Shown here piece by piece: positions 1 to 9,252 of a stretch of DNA of 40,835 nt. The first letter of the stretch is position 1. Every line of letters starts with the position of its first letter. The position numbers and the translations under genes were made by a program. The stretch lies in NCBI GenBank assembly GCA_020848745.1, contig JADLHM010000073.1:1-40835 (forward strand), written 5' to 3'. The notes under the pieces were generated by a model. That model made no database searches, was not told where the DNA came from, and was given only the letters and a program-made list of their open reading frames with translations. This DNA comes from Deltaproteobacteria bacterium (GTDB lineage Bacteria > Desulfobacterota > Binatia > UTPRO1).

Positions 1-20
1 TCAGCTGCACCTCTGGTAGC

Positions 21-118
21 AGCGCCCTTCAGGGCGCTCACAGGGCCGCTCGTGAGCGGCCAACATTCCAGCCGCTTTGAGCGGCTCACTCTTCAAATTC
101 CCCCGGCTTTGCCGGGGG
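21..118. repeat. Cluster of four tandem perfect hairpins
   Basis: Four perfect inverted repeats sit in under 100 bp. They are 21-27/32-38 (AGCGCCC, TTCA loop), 44-51/54-61 (GGCCGCTC, 2-nt gap), 70-76/80-86 (AGCCGCT, TTG loop) and 100-107/111-118 (CCCCCGGC, TTT loop). The second and third share the core CCGCT/AGCGG. Such runs occur as REP/BIME-like clusters, as recognition ends of IS200/IS605-type elements, or as stacked terminators. The window edge hides the left neighbour, so I cannot choose. If transcribed from the right, they lie about 415 bases beyond the stop of the 533-3919 gene, which is far for its terminator. Confidence 0.75.
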
Positions 119-532
119 ATCATTAAGTAGTCCGCGTCTGCCGGTTCGACCATTCCCCCCACCCCACTGTCTCACGATCATTGGCAGAGAGGGTTCACGC
201 GATCCTACCTCAGCCATCGTTCCGCGCCGTCCAACGGATGGCCGCTCACTTGCGGCCGCGCGTGCAGGTTGCCACGAACCGTGAGGGTGAGAGCGCGCGA
301 GTTGAGTCGACAGCAAGCTCGACGAAGTGACGAAGTGTTCGACGCACGACGGTGTGCGTCTCGATCGGCCTCGTCGACAGCCCCGGCTCCAGGCACTCGA
401 CACATCGCAGCTTCGCGATCGCGCGGACTGACGACGCCTGTGCGTTGGACCGCCGCGTCCCTCACTCCTCCGGCGGCGATCTCCCCGAGCTCGCGCCGCG
501 CTAGCGAGACGATTGACAGAGGTCGCTCCATA
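119..532. other. Gene-free stretch, no feature recognised
   Basis: The stretch lies between the hairpin cluster and the stop codon of the large repeat protein. Short open frames exist on both strands, but their products are Arg/Ser-rich low-complexity sequences typical of shadow frames in GC-rich DNA. None has a recognisable motif or ribosome binding site. I see no further strong hairpin and no tRNA. Confidence 0.6.
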
Positions 533-3500
533 CTAGTCGGCTTTGTCACTGAAGATCGGGTCGCCCTGTTTGGTGAAGGGCGCGCTGAACGTCGAGCTCC
601 AGCACGTCCCGTCGCTGGATTGTTTGAGCTGGACGACGACCGGAGTCACCAGGCTCCCGACCGTCGGGGGGACCTCCAGGTAAAAGCCCTTACCCTTGAA
701 CTGGAGCTGCGCCTTGCCATCGACGCCCCCCTTCAACGCCAACCCGACGCCGCCCTCGGGGTCCAGAGCCTTGGTCTTGAACTGATAGCCCTTGCTCCCT
801 TCCTTCCAGCAAGGCTTGCCGGAGCAGGTGCCGCCGGCAGGGAAGGAGGTCGTGCTGACGAGCGCACCGGCACTGTACAGGCACACATGGTACGACTCGG
901 TCGCGGTGGGATCGCCGAACTCGGCTTTCGTCGTCGCGGCGCCCACCCACTTCCACTGGAACTGACTCTTGTAGGGGTCGCCCGTGATGACCTTGAGCTT
1001 CACCGAGGCCTTGCCGGTGACGGGCGCGCGACAGCCGAGCGTCGGCGCCGCCTCGCAGGGCTCGATGGTGCAGGTGGCCGAGCACCCGTCGTCGTCCTCG
1101 ACGTTGTTGTCGTCGCACTCCTCCCCCGCGTCGAGATTGCCGTCCCCACAGATGCCGGGGGTCACCGTGACCGTCGGCGTCGGCGTCAGGGTGAACGTCG
1201 GCGTGACGGTCGGGGTCGGTGTGGCGGTCCGGGTGGGTGTGATGGTGGTCGTCGGCGTCGGGGTCTCGGTGACCGTCGGCGTCGGGGTGAACGTCGGCGT
1301 CGCGGTCGGCGTCGGTGTCGGTCCGGTCGTGACGACAAGCGTCACGTCAGTCGCGTTCACGATCTTCTGGAACACCTTGCCGCCCCCGATGACGAGGCCG
1401 GCCACGTGGTTGAAGTCGCCGGTCCGTGATCCGAAGGTCATGACCGTGAACGTGTCGCCGACGTTCGGATCGAAGCCGTCGATGAGGACGATGTCGAGCG
1501 TGCCGCCGAGGGTCGCGGCACCGCTCGTCGCCAGGCGATCGTACTGCGAACCGACCGTGAGGCCGCCGATCTCGGATTTGAAGGTGCCGCCGCTCGCCTG
1601 CGTGTAGGCGCCGGTGTGATTGAGCTGCCCGGCGGACAGGCCGGGCCCGACGGTGCCGCCCGTGTTGTTGACCGTGCCGGTCAGTGTGCCGGTGCCCTCG
1701 AGCGTACCGCCCTGGATGGTCATCGCGACGCCCGTCTTCGTGATGGCGCCGCCGTTCAGTCGGGTGAACCCGGCGGTCTGCGTGTACGTCCCGCCGAAGC
1801 TGAGCGTACCGGAGAGGCTCTCGATCGTGCCCGTGTTGACGAGGGTCGGAGCGATCGAGCTGGTGGCCGTACCGCTCGCCTTCCGGAGCGTGCCGTTGTT
1901 GGTGAACGTGCCCGTGCCGCTGATCGACTGGCCGCCGCCGTCGTTCACGAACTCGAACGTGGAGTTGTTCACGATCGCCGCCGGCGCCGCCATGCTGATG
2001 CCGGAGCCGATGAAATCGGCGCCGGTAAACGTCGTGCCGCCGGCGAGCACGAGTGTCCGGCCGTTCATGTTCTTTCCGCCGGTCGGACCGTTCACCGTGA
2101 GGAGTCCGTTCACAGTGATCGTGCCCGTACCGGTGATGAGGGTTCCGAGGAAGCCATTGCCCGACCAGCTCATGGTTCCCGCCACGTTGATGTCGGCCGA
2201 GCCGCCGATCGTCGCACCCTGGAAGGTCAGGCTGCTGGCGCTGACGGGGGTCGCACTCGTGAAGTTGGCGACCGAGCTGTTGTTGACCGTGAGCAGCCCC
2301 ATCGACGGGCTCGCGCCGCTAAAGGTCGTGGTGCCGCCGGTGACCTGCGTCGCGCCGACGCTGAGCGTGCCTGGCACCGTCGTCGTGACGCCGGTGAAGC
2401 GGGCGGTGCCCGCGCCGGTGACGGTCGTGGTCGGGTGTAGGCTCTGACCGGACCCGGCGAAGATCAGGGTCGCACCGGACGCGATGCTGTAGGTCGAACC
2501 GGCGCTGCTCGTGCCACCGGCGACGCTGACCGTTCCCGACAACGCTTCGACCGCACCGTTGTTGGTGAACGTGGGCTCGATCGTGCTCGTCCCGGTGTTA
2601 CCCACCTGCTTCCGGATGATGCCGTTGTTGGTGAACGTCCCCGTTCCGCTGATGGCCTGGTTGGCCCCGGAGTCGCTCACGAACTCGAAGGTGGCGTTGT
2701 TGATCATGGCGGCTCCACCCGACAGAGCGACCCCATGCTGGTTCCCGGTGAACGTGGCTCCGCTGGTCAGCACCATGGTGCGCCCATCCAGGGTCTTCTG
2801 CCCGAAGACGGTAGCATTGATGGTGAAAAGGCCATTGACCGTGATTGTGCCGCTGCCGCTGACGTGACTCGACGTGAAGCCGGCACCCGTCCAGCTCATT
2901 GCCCCCGCGATCGCGATGTCGTCGGTGCCGCCGAGGATGGCTTGAGAGAACGTGAGGCTGGCGGCGTTGACGACGGTGCCGGAGGTGAAATTGCCGACCG
3001 ACCCGCCGCTCATCGTGAGGGCACCCATCAACGGGTTGGCGCCGGTGAAGTTCGTGGTGCCGCCAGCGAGCTGGGTCGTCGCGGCGGCGTACGGACAAGC
3101 GACGGTGGTAGTCGTAGCGACGAACCGCACCGTCCCGGCCGCACTGATGCTCGACGTCGCGTTCAAACTCTGGCCGGTCCCGGCGAAGGTCAGGGTCGTG
3201 CCGGATGCGGCGCTGTAGCTCGACCCGGCGCTGCTGGTGCCGCCCGCGATGCTGAGCGTACCCGACAAGGCTTCGACCGTGCCGTTGTTCGTGAACGTGG
3301 GGTCGATCGCGCTCGTCCCGGTATTGCCCGCCTGCTTCCGCACGGTGCCGTTGTTCGTGAACGTGCCCGTGCCGCCGATGACCTGGGAGGCGCCGGAGTC
3401 GCTCACGAATTCGAAGGTGGCGTCGTTGATGATGGCGGCTCCGGACGACAGGCTCACTCCGTGCTGGTTCCCCGTGTAGATGGCCCCACCGACCAGGTGC

Positions 3501-3919
3501 AGCGTGCGCCCGCTCAGGGACTTCGCGCCGAACACGGTAGCATTGATCGTCATGAGGCCGTTCACCGTGATCGTGCCGCTGCCGGATACCTGGCTCGCCA
3601 GGAAGCCGGCACCCGTCCAGGCCATCGTACCGGTGATCTGGAGGTTGCCGTTGCCGGCCAGGGTGCCGTTGCCAATCGCGAGACTCTGGATCGAAGCCCC
3701 GGGAGCATCGAGCGTGCACGTGCCGCCGTTCGAGATCGTGACGCTGTCGCCGACGCCGGGCACGCCGTTCGGGTTCCAGTTGGTCGCCGTGAACCAGTCG
3801 CCCGAGGCGACGTTCCACGAGTACGACACCGCGTGCGCGCTCGGGGCGAATAGCAGGACGAAGCACGCGGCGATGACGAACGAGGCGAGGCGGCCTGGGG
3901 CGGTGAAGGATGGTGACAT
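533..3919 (-). CDS. Secreted beta-repeat protein with TP linker, DUF4215 motif and Binatia-type C-terminal domain
   Basis: The product is 1128 aa. The ATG at 3919 is chosen because AGGAGG lies 5 nt upstream and a clear signal peptide follows (residues 1-30, ending SAHA). Residues about 92-816 are Gly/Thr/Asn-rich beta-strand sequence. Three repeats are in exact 242-residue phase (landmark Trp101, Trp343, Trp585). The last grades into a passenger-like section (about 700-860) resembling autotransporter or hemagglutinin repeat regions. A Thr/Pro linker (about 868-920) leads to a Cys-rich DUF4215 motif beginning CGDGNLDAGEECDD (about 923-962). A C-terminal domain follows (about 965-1128) that also occurs at the N-terminus of the 22926-25439 protein. 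I see no autotransporter barrel, LPXTG or PEP-CTERM anchor, so secretion to the surface is inferred but the anchoring is unknown. A role in adhesion or as a surface layer is a guess. Confidence 0.85.
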   Translation of the reverse strand: MSPSFTAPGRLASFVIAACFVLLFAPSAHAVSYSWNVASGDWFTATNWNPNGVPGVGDSVTISNGGTCTLDAPGASIQSLAIGNGTLAGNGNLQITGTMAWTGAGFLASQVSGSGTITVNGLMTINATVFGAKSLSGRTLHLVGGAIYTGNQHGVSLSSGAAIINDATFEFVSDSGASQVIGGTGTFTNNGTVRKQAGNTGTSAIDPTFTNNGTVEALSGTLSIAGGTSSAGSSYSAASGTTLTFAGTGQSLNATSSISAAGTVRFVATTTTVACPYAAATTQLAGGTTNFTGANPLMGALTMSGGSVGNFTSGTVVNAASLTFSQAILGGTDDIAIAGAMSWTGAGFTSSHVSGSGTITVNGLFTINATVFGQKTLDGRTMVLTSGATFTGNQHGVALSGGAAMINNATFEFVSDSGANQAISGTGTFTNNGIIRKQVGNTGTSTIEPTFTNNGAVEALSGTVSVAGGTSSAGSTYSIASGATLIFAGSGQSLHPTTTVTGAGTARFTGVTTTVPGTLSVGATQVTGGTTTFSGASPSMGLLTVNNSSVANFTSATPVSASSLTFQGATIGGSADINVAGTMSWSGNGFLGTLITGTGTITVNGLLTVNGPTGGKNMNGRTLVLAGGTTFTGADFIGSGISMAAPAAIVNNSTFEFVNDGGGQSISGTGTFTNNGTLRKASGTATSSIAPTLVNTGTIESLSGTLSFGGTYTQTAGFTRLNGGAITKTGVAMTIQGGTLEGTGTLTGTVNNTGGTVGPGLSAGQLNHTGAYTQASGGTFKSEIGGLTVGSQYDRLATSGAATLGGTLDIVLIDGFDPNVGDTFTVMTFGSRTGDFNHVAGLVIGGGKVFQKIVNATDVTLVVTTGPTPTPTATPTFTPTPTVTETPTPTTTITPTRTATPTPTVTPTFTLTPTPTVTVTPGICGDGNLDAGEECDDNNVEDDDGCSATCTIEPCEAAPTLGCRAPVTGKASVKLKVITGDPYKSQFQWKWVGAATTKAEFGDPTATESYHVCLYSAGALVSTTSFPAGGTCSGKPCWKEGSKGYQFKTKALDPEGGVGLALKGGVDGKAQLQFKGKGFYLEVPPTVGSLVTPVVVQLKQSSDGTCWSSTFSAPFTKQGDPIFSDKAD
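1850..3646 (-). repeat. Three in-phase 726-bp coding repeats
   Basis: Within the beta-repeat gene the units begin near 3646, 2920 and 2194, each offset by exactly 726 bp (242 codons). The WTGAGF / GTITVNGL / TFEFV.D.G / GTFTNNGT.RK series recurs in order in each. The first two copies are closest. The third diverges and runs into a different ending near 1850. This is internal gene duplication; unequal crossing-over between the copies would change the length of the protein. Confidence 0.8.
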
Positions 3920-4448
3920 GACAACCTCCTGACAAGCGCTCTCAAGGTCGGAAGATTCCACATCCGTCGCGAAAAGATCGAGCGAAATCCTGACGAATGG
4001 CTGGCGCCCCCGTTCGAAATGGTGCGCCGTTCTGACGCAACCTTGCAGGACAGGGACACGGTGACGCTCAAGGCAATGTCGGACGCCCATCGGTCGAGGT
4101 TCGGACTCTTCGGCTACGATCCGGTCAAGCAGAGGCGCAAGCTCCGCCGGAGCGGGCAGATCTACGCCCGCATCATCACGCTGCTCCGCTGCTTCATCGT
4201 CCATCGCGGCCTGCCGAACGCGAGCCCGGACCGCCTCCGGTTGTCCGCCGACTTCCGCTACCAGCCGGCCGCATGATCGGCAGCGGTAGCAGCCCGCGGC
4301 CTGTGATGCTGAGCCTGCGCGTGCGCGTGGCGGCGCGCTCGGTTGCCGCCGCGAGAATATGTCATAGGAAGGGAGCGCGTACCCGTCACGCCGAGCCGAG
4401 GGCTCCTCGTGACGACGCCGCGCGACGTTTCTGGCGGGAGGGCCACTC
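3920..4448. other. Divergent intergenic region, one doubtful small ORF
   Basis: The 529 bp separate the leftward repeat protein from the rightward sulfatase, so both promoters should lie here. A plus-strand frame at 4019-4276 encodes 85 aa with the plausible-looking stretch GLFGYDPVKQRRKLRRSGQI, but it has no Shine-Dalgarno sequence and I do not recognise it. It could be a gene remnant. The sulfatase ribosome binding site (GGGAGG, 4437-4442) is at the right end. I could not pick a convincing -35/-10 pair. Confidence 0.45.
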
Positions 4449-6833
4449 ATGGCTGAGAAAAAGGGGATCGACCGCCGCTCGTTCCTGCTCGGCGCCGCGG
4501 GCGGTGCGGCGGCGACCGCGCTCGGCGCGGCCGGCGTCGCGGCCGTACGCGAGAAGTCGCGCCGCTTGCGCACGCCCGCCGCGGTCGATGCCGGGAAGCC
4601 GGCCGAGATCGCCGAGTCGTTCGCCGACTCGCGGCCGGCGTACGCCGCCGACGCGACGGCGCCGGCCGGCGCGCCGAACGTCGTGGTGATCATCCTCGAC
4701 GACGTCGGCTTCGCGGACCTCGGTTGCTACGGTAGCGAGATCCGCACGCCGAGTCTGGACGCGCTCGCGGCGGGCGGGCTCCGCTACACGAACTTCCGTA
4801 CCTGCGCGATGTGCTCGCCGACCCGGGCTGCCCTGATGACCGGCCTGAACCACCATTCCGCCGGCATGGGCTGGCTCGCCGACGTCGACGCCGGCTACCC
4901 CGGCTACCGCGGCGACCTGACGCACGACGCCGCGACGCTCGCCGAGGTGCTGCGCGAGCGCGGCTGGTCGACGCTGCACGTCGGCAAGTGGCACGTGAAC
5001 CTGGCCGCGTCGTGCGGCCCGACCGGTCCCTACCACAACTGGCCGACGAGCCGCGGCTTCGAGCGCGCCTACTGGTTCCAGGGCCATTCGACCGACTACT
5101 TCAAGCCGTCGGAGCTGATCGACGGCGTGACGCCGGTCGAGGCCGAGGAGCGCGACGACTACTTCGTCAACGACGCCCTCACCGACCGGGCGATCGCCTA
5201 CGTGCAGACGCAGAAGGCCGTCACGCCGGAGAAGCCCTTCTACCTCCAGCTCTGCTACCCGGCGGCGCACTCCCCGCTGCAGGCGCGTCCGCGCGACCGT
5301 GACGCGTACCGCGGCGCCTACGACGCGGGCTGGGACGTCGTGCGCGCGCGGCGCCTCGAGCGCCAGCGCGCGCTCGGCGTCGTGCCCGGGACGACGCAGC
5401 TTCCGCCGCTCTCGCCGGGCGCCGACCCGTGGGACCGCCTCGACGCCACCCAGCAGCGGGTCTGCGCGCGCTACATGGAGGTCTACGCCGGCTGCATCTC
5501 GAACGCCGACGCCAACATCGGCCGCTTCCTCGCCGCGCTCGACGCCGGGGGATGGCGCGAGAACACGCTCGTCCTCGTGTTCTCCGACAACGGCGGCTCG
5601 GCGGAGGGCACGCCGACCGGCACCCCGAACGTGTTCGCCCCGGCCTTCGGGCGGCCGGTACCGGTCGAGGAGGCCGCGAAGCTCTACGACGTCATGGGCG
5701 AGGACGCGACCTTCCCGCACTACCCGATCGGCTGGGCCTGCTGCTCGAACACGCCCTACAGGCTCTACAAGCAGTACGCGCACCTCGGCGGCGTCGCCGA
5801 CCCGCTGATCGTGTCGTGGCCGAAGCGCATCGCGGCCAAGGGCGAGCTGCGCACGCGCTTCGTGCACGTCGTCGACCTCTATCCGACGATCCTCGAGGCG
5901 ACCGGCGTCGAACGGCCCGCGACCCATCGCGGGCGGCGCCTCAAGCCCGTCGAGGGCACGAGCGTGCTCGCCACCTTCGCCGACCCCGCCGCGCCGACGC
6001 GCACCAGCCAGTACTTCGAGCTCGGCGGCCAGCGCGCGTTCCTGGATGGCGACTGGCGGCTCGCGACCCGCCACGCGCGCGGCACGCGCTTCGAGGACGA
6101 CGTCTGGGAGCTCTACGACCTCGCGGCGGATCCGAACGAGCTCGTCGATCTCGCCGCCGAGCATCCCGACAAGGTGCGCGAGCTCGTCGCGAAGTGGAAC
6201 GCCGCCGCCGAGCGGTACGGCGTCTTTCCGCTCGACGACCGCAACCTCGTCATCAAGATGGTGCAGGACCGGCAGCGGCGCGGCCTGCGCGCCGACTGGG
6301 AGCTCGTGCCGCCGCTCGAGCGGCTCGCGAGCCAGGTCGCGCCCCTCGTCTGCGCGCTCGGACACGAGATCACCGTCGAGCTCGAACGGCCGGCCGGGCG
6401 CGGCGACGGCGTCCTGCTCGCGCACGGGTCGCGGCACGCGGGCTACGTCCTGCACGTGCGCGACGGCCGGCTCGTCTACGAGCAGAGTCTGGCGCCGTGG
6501 AACGAGCGCATCGAGAGCGACGTCGCGCTGCCGGACGGCCCGGTCACGGTGCGCTACGTGCAGACGATGACCGCGCGTCCCTTCGACGGCACCGGCGCGC
6601 TCTACGTCGGCGATCGCAAGGTCGCCGAGCACGCGTTCGCGCGCGTGCTCTTTTCGACGTCCTACGACGGCTTCTCGCTGGGATCCGATCTCGGCAACCG
6701 CGTCTCGACGCTCTACGCGGGACCGAACCCCTTCCAGGGACGCATCGTGCGCGTCAAGATCCACGTCGACACCACGCCGTTCAGCGCGATCGAGACGATG
6801 CGCTTCATCGACGCGATCGGCATCCGCGTGTAG
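4449..6833 (+). CDS. Tat-exported type I sulfatase (arylsulfatase family)
   Basis: This enzyme hydrolyses sulfate esters using a formylglycine made from an active-site Cys. The 794-aa product begins with a twin-arginine motif (DRRSFLLG, Arg9-Arg10) followed by an Ala/Gly hydrophobic segment, so folded export to the periplasm is likely. ILDDVGFADLGCYG (about 82-95) supplies metal-binding Asp residues. CSPTR at Cys122-Arg126 is the canonical sulfatase signature. VFSDNGG (about 377-383) gives further metal ligands. The C-terminal ~220 residues form a beta-rich extension found in the larger arylsulfatases of about 750-800 aa. The start has GGGAGG upstream. The FGE-type gene follows within about 20 bp, which fits co-expression of substrate and activator. 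The substrate cannot be read from the sequence. Confidence 0.93.
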   Translation: MAEKKGIDRRSFLLGAAGGAAATALGAAGVAAVREKSRRLRTPAAVDAGKPAEIAESFADSRPAYAADATAPAGAPNVVVIILDDVGFADLGCYGSEIRTPSLDALAAGGLRYTNFRTCAMCSPTRAALMTGLNHHSAGMGWLADVDAGYPGYRGDLTHDAATLAEVLRERGWSTLHVGKWHVNLAASCGPTGPYHNWPTSRGFERAYWFQGHSTDYFKPSELIDGVTPVEAEERDDYFVNDALTDRAIAYVQTQKAVTPEKPFYLQLCYPAAHSPLQARPRDRDAYRGAYDAGWDVVRARRLERQRALGVVPGTTQLPPLSPGADPWDRLDATQQRVCARYMEVYAGCISNADANIGRFLAALDAGGWRENTLVLVFSDNGGSAEGTPTGTPNVFAPAFGRPVPVEEAAKLYDVMGEDATFPHYPIGWACCSNTPYRLYKQYAHLGGVADPLIVSWPKRIAAKGELRTRFVHVVDLYPTILEATGVERPATHRGRRLKPVEGTSVLATFADPAAPTRTSQYFELGGQRAFLDGDWRLATRHARGTRFEDDVWELYDLAADPNELVDLAAEHPDKVRELVAKWNAAAERYGVFPLDDRNLVIKMVQDRQRRGLRADWELVPPLERLASQVAPLVCALGHEITVELERPAGRGDGVLLAHGSRHAGYVLHVRDGRLVYEQSLAPWNERIESDVALPDGPVTVRYVQTMTARPFDGTGALYVGDRKVAEHAFARVLFSTSYDGFSLGSDLGNRVSTLYAGPNPFQGRIVRVKIHVDTTPFSAIETMRFIDAIGIRV

Positions 6834-6854
6834 CCGGCCGTGGGAGGCGAGGGC

Positions 6855-7730
6855 GTGCGCGACGTCGACGCGATGGTCACGGTGCCGGGTGGACGCTACG
6901 TCGTCGGGTCCGACGAGCACTACGCGGAGGAGCGGCCGGTGCGCGCGGTCGAGGTCGCGGCGTTCCGCGTCGGCGCGACGCCGGTCACCAACGGGGCGTT
7001 CGCGGCTTTCATCGAGGCGACGGGGTGGGTGACCGCCGCCGAGCGCGCCGACCCGCCGGGCTCCGCCGTGTTCGCGATGACGGCGGGACCGGTCGACCTC
7101 CACGACCCGATGCGCTGGTGGCGCTTCGTCGCGGGGGCGACGTGGCGCGCGCCCTTCGGCCCCGGCTCGACGATCGACGGCCGCGCCGACCACCCGGTCG
7201 TGCACGTCGGGCTCGCGGACGCCGAGGCGTACGCCGCGTGGCTCGGCAAGCGCCTGCCGACGGAGACCGAATGGGAGGCGGCGGCGCGCGGCGGTCTCGC
7301 GGGCGCCGCGTACGCCTGGGGCGACGAGCTCCTGCCCGCGGGGAGGCTCCTCGCGAACTTCTGGACCGGCGCCTTCCCCTGGTACTTCGCGCGCGCCGGC
7401 GCGCCCGGCACCACGCCGGTGGGGACGTTCCCCGCGAACGGCTTCGGGGCCTACGACATGATCGGCAACGTGTGGGAGTGGACCGCGTCGCCGTTCGCGG
7501 CGCCCGCCGCCGGGCCGCGCTGTGCGTGCGGAGGCGGCGATGTCGCCACGGGGCCGCCCGCTTCCGCGGGGCTCGCGGCCGCCGCGGAGCCCGCCCTCAT
7601 CACGCTCAAGGGCGGCTCGTACCTCTGCGCCGCCGAGTACTGCGCCCGCTACCGGCCCGCGGCGCGCATCGGCCTCACTGCGGATTCGACCACCGCGCAC
7701 GTCGGCTTCCGCTGCGCGGCCGACGCCTGA
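6855..7730 (+). CDS. Formylglycine-generating enzyme (SUMF1/FGE family)
   Basis: The enzyme oxidises the Cys of the sulfatase CxPxR motif to formylglycine, probably in the cytoplasm before Tat export. The frame opens at GTG 6840, but I prefer GTG 6855, which has GGGAGG 7 nt upstream; this gives 291 aa. Family features include [13 protein letters not shown] near the start, [14 protein letters not shown], and [31 protein letters not shown] holds the two catalytic cysteines, Cys258 and Cys263, with the spacing of the true aerobic copper-dependent FGE. Many family members (for example PvdO and EgtB-type proteins) lack this pair, so this is a strong call for real FGE activity. It lies directly downstream of its presumed client. 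Confidence 0.92.
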   Translation: MRDVDAMVTVPGGRYVVGSDEHYAEERPVRAVEVAAFRVGATPVTNGAFAAFIEATGWVTAAERADPPGSAVFAMTAGPVDLHDPMRWWRFVAGATWRAPFGPGSTIDGRADHPVVHVGLADAEAYAAWLGKRLPTETEWEAAARGGLAGAAYAWGDELLPAGRLLANFWTGAFPWYFARAGAPGTTPVGTFPANGFGAYDMIGNVWEWTASPFAAPAAGPRCACGGGDVATGPPASAGLAAAAEPALITLKGGSYLCAAEYCARYRPAARIGLTADSTTAHVGFRCAADA

Positions 7731-7795
7731 GCCGGCGGGCGCCGTCCCGCGGATTGGCAGGGCGGGGAACGTGGGTTAAGCAGCGACCGATCATC

Positions 7796-9208
7796 GTGCA
7801 CCTGCCGTCCCACAAGACGCGGATCGTCGCCACGATCGGGCCCGCATCGGAGTCGCCCGAGGTGCTCGAGCGCATGATCGGCGCCGGCATGAACGTTGCG
7901 CGCCTCAACTTCTCGCACGGGGACTTCGCGGCCCACGGCCGGCACATCGCGGCGATCCGCGCCGCGGCCGCGCGCGCCGGGCGGCCGGTCGCGATCATGG
8001 CCGATCTTTCCGGGCCGAAGATGCGGATCGGGACGCTCGCGGCCGAGCCGATCACGCTCCGCGCGGGCGATCGGCTCGTGCTCACGACCGACGACGTCGC
8101 CGGCACGGCCGAGCGGATCGGGGTGACGTTCGCGCGTCTGCCCGAGGTCGTGACGCCGGGCGACGTGCTGTCGCTCAACGACGGCTACATCCAGCTCGAG
8201 GTCGCACAGGCGCGCGGACGCGAGGTCGCGTGCGTGGTGCGGGTCGGCGGCGAGCTGCGGTCGAAGAAGGGCTTGAACCTCCCCGGTGTCGATCTCGGCA
8301 TCGGCGCCTTCACCGCGCGCGATCGAGAGTGTCTGGCGTTCGCGCTTGCGCACGGCGTCGACGCGGTGAGCCAGTCGTTCGTCGAGAGCGCCGCCGACGT
8401 CGACGCCGTTCGCGCGGCGGCACGCGCGCTCGGCCACGAGCCCTTCGTCATCGCCAAGATCGAGCGCTCGCGCGCGCTCACCCGGCTCGACGAGATCCTC
8501 GACGCCGCCGACGGCGTCATGATCGCGCGCGGCGACCTCGGGGTGGAGGTGCCGATCGAGCGCATCGCGGTCGTGCAGAAGGACATCATGCGACGCGCCA
8601 ATCAGCGCGCGAAGCCCGTCATCACCGCGACGCAGATGCTCGAGTCGATGACGGCCTACCGCCTGCCGACGCGCGCCGAGGCGACCGACGTCGCCAACGC
8701 CATCCTCGACGGCACCGACGCCGTGATGCTCTCCGGCGAGTCGGCGCTCGGCGCCTTTCCGGTCGAGTCGGTCGCGACGCTGGCGCGGATCGCGACCGAG
8801 GTCGAACCGACGCGCTGCCAGCTCACGGTCGCCGGGATGTTCGCCGGCATCGACCTGCGCGGGCGGCTCCTCCCCGCGCACCTCGTCCTCGTCGGCATCG
8901 AGGCGAGCGTCGCGTACCTGAAGCCCGCCGCCGTGTTCGCGCGGACCCGTGACGGCAACTCGGCCCGCCGCCTCGCCGCGTTCCGCCTCCCGGTCTGGAC
9001 CGTCGCCGTGTGCGACGACGCTCGCACCGCGCAGCAGCTGCTCTTCTCGTGCGGCGTCGTCCCGGTGCACCTTCCGGAGGCCCCGGCCTCATGGAACGAC
9101 TGGATCCGGGGCTGGCTCGCCGGGCACGATCTCGCCGGGGGCTTCGCCATCCTCACGCAGCGGACGGAGGAGGAGGGGAACCACCGGGTGGACTTCATCG
9201 AGCTGTAG
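7796..9208 (+). CDS. pyk: Pyruvate kinase
   Basis: It transfers phosphate from phosphoenolpyruvate to ADP, the last step of glycolysis. The 470-aa product is the normal bacterial length. Diagnostic segments in order are HKTRIVATIGPAS, GMNVARLNFSHG, MADLSGPKMRIG, AVSQSFV, the catalytic-Lys segment FVIAKIERS, the metal-binding MIARGDLGVE and the signature TATQMLESM. A C-terminal allosteric-type domain follows. I chose GTG 7796 because it places the N-terminus just before the family's first strand; no good ribosome binding site is visible. TTG 7754 would add 14 residues. The gene is separated by only 65 bp from the FGE gene, so read-through is possible, but a functional link is not implied. It converges with the MBL gene 44 bp away. 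Confidence 0.95.
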   Translation: MHLPSHKTRIVATIGPASESPEVLERMIGAGMNVARLNFSHGDFAAHGRHIAAIRAAAARAGRPVAIMADLSGPKMRIGTLAAEPITLRAGDRLVLTTDDVAGTAERIGVTFARLPEVVTPGDVLSLNDGYIQLEVAQARGREVACVVRVGGELRSKKGLNLPGVDLGIGAFTARDRECLAFALAHGVDAVSQSFVESAADVDAVRAAARALGHEPFVIAKIERSRALTRLDEILDAADGVMIARGDLGVEVPIERIAVVQKDIMRRANQRAKPVITATQMLESMTAYRLPTRAEATDVANAILDGTDAVMLSGESALGAFPVESVATLARIATEVEPTRCQLTVAGMFAGIDLRGRLLPAHLVLVGIEASVAYLKPAAVFARTRDGNSARRLAAFRLPVWTVAVCDDARTAQQLLFSCGVVPVHLPEAPASWNDWIRGWLAGHDLAGGFAILTQRTEEEGNHRVDFIEL

Positions 9209-9252
9209 GGCCCGCGACGGCAGCCCGGCACGGGTGCGCGCGCCGTGCGGAG

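Noticed and set aside
1155-1330. Regular short repeats that might suggest a CRISPR or microsatellite array
   Set aside because: They encode the Thr/Pro linker of the exported protein in frame; the periodicity is that of TP codons, without spacers.
4019-4276. 85-aa plus-strand frame between the repeat protein and the sulfatase
   Set aside because: It has some protein-like character but no ribosome binding site or recognisable family. Kept only as a note in the intergenic entry.
4386-7700. Long minus-strand open frame opposite the sulfatase and FGE genes
   Set aside because: Low-complexity Arg/Glu/Ala product with no family motif. It is an antisense shadow of two clearly real genes.
9228-9248. 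6-bp stem between pyruvate kinase and the MBL gene as a bidirectional terminator
   Set aside because: GCACGG/CCGTGC with a 9-nt loop is short for this GC content and has no T-run. It may be chance.
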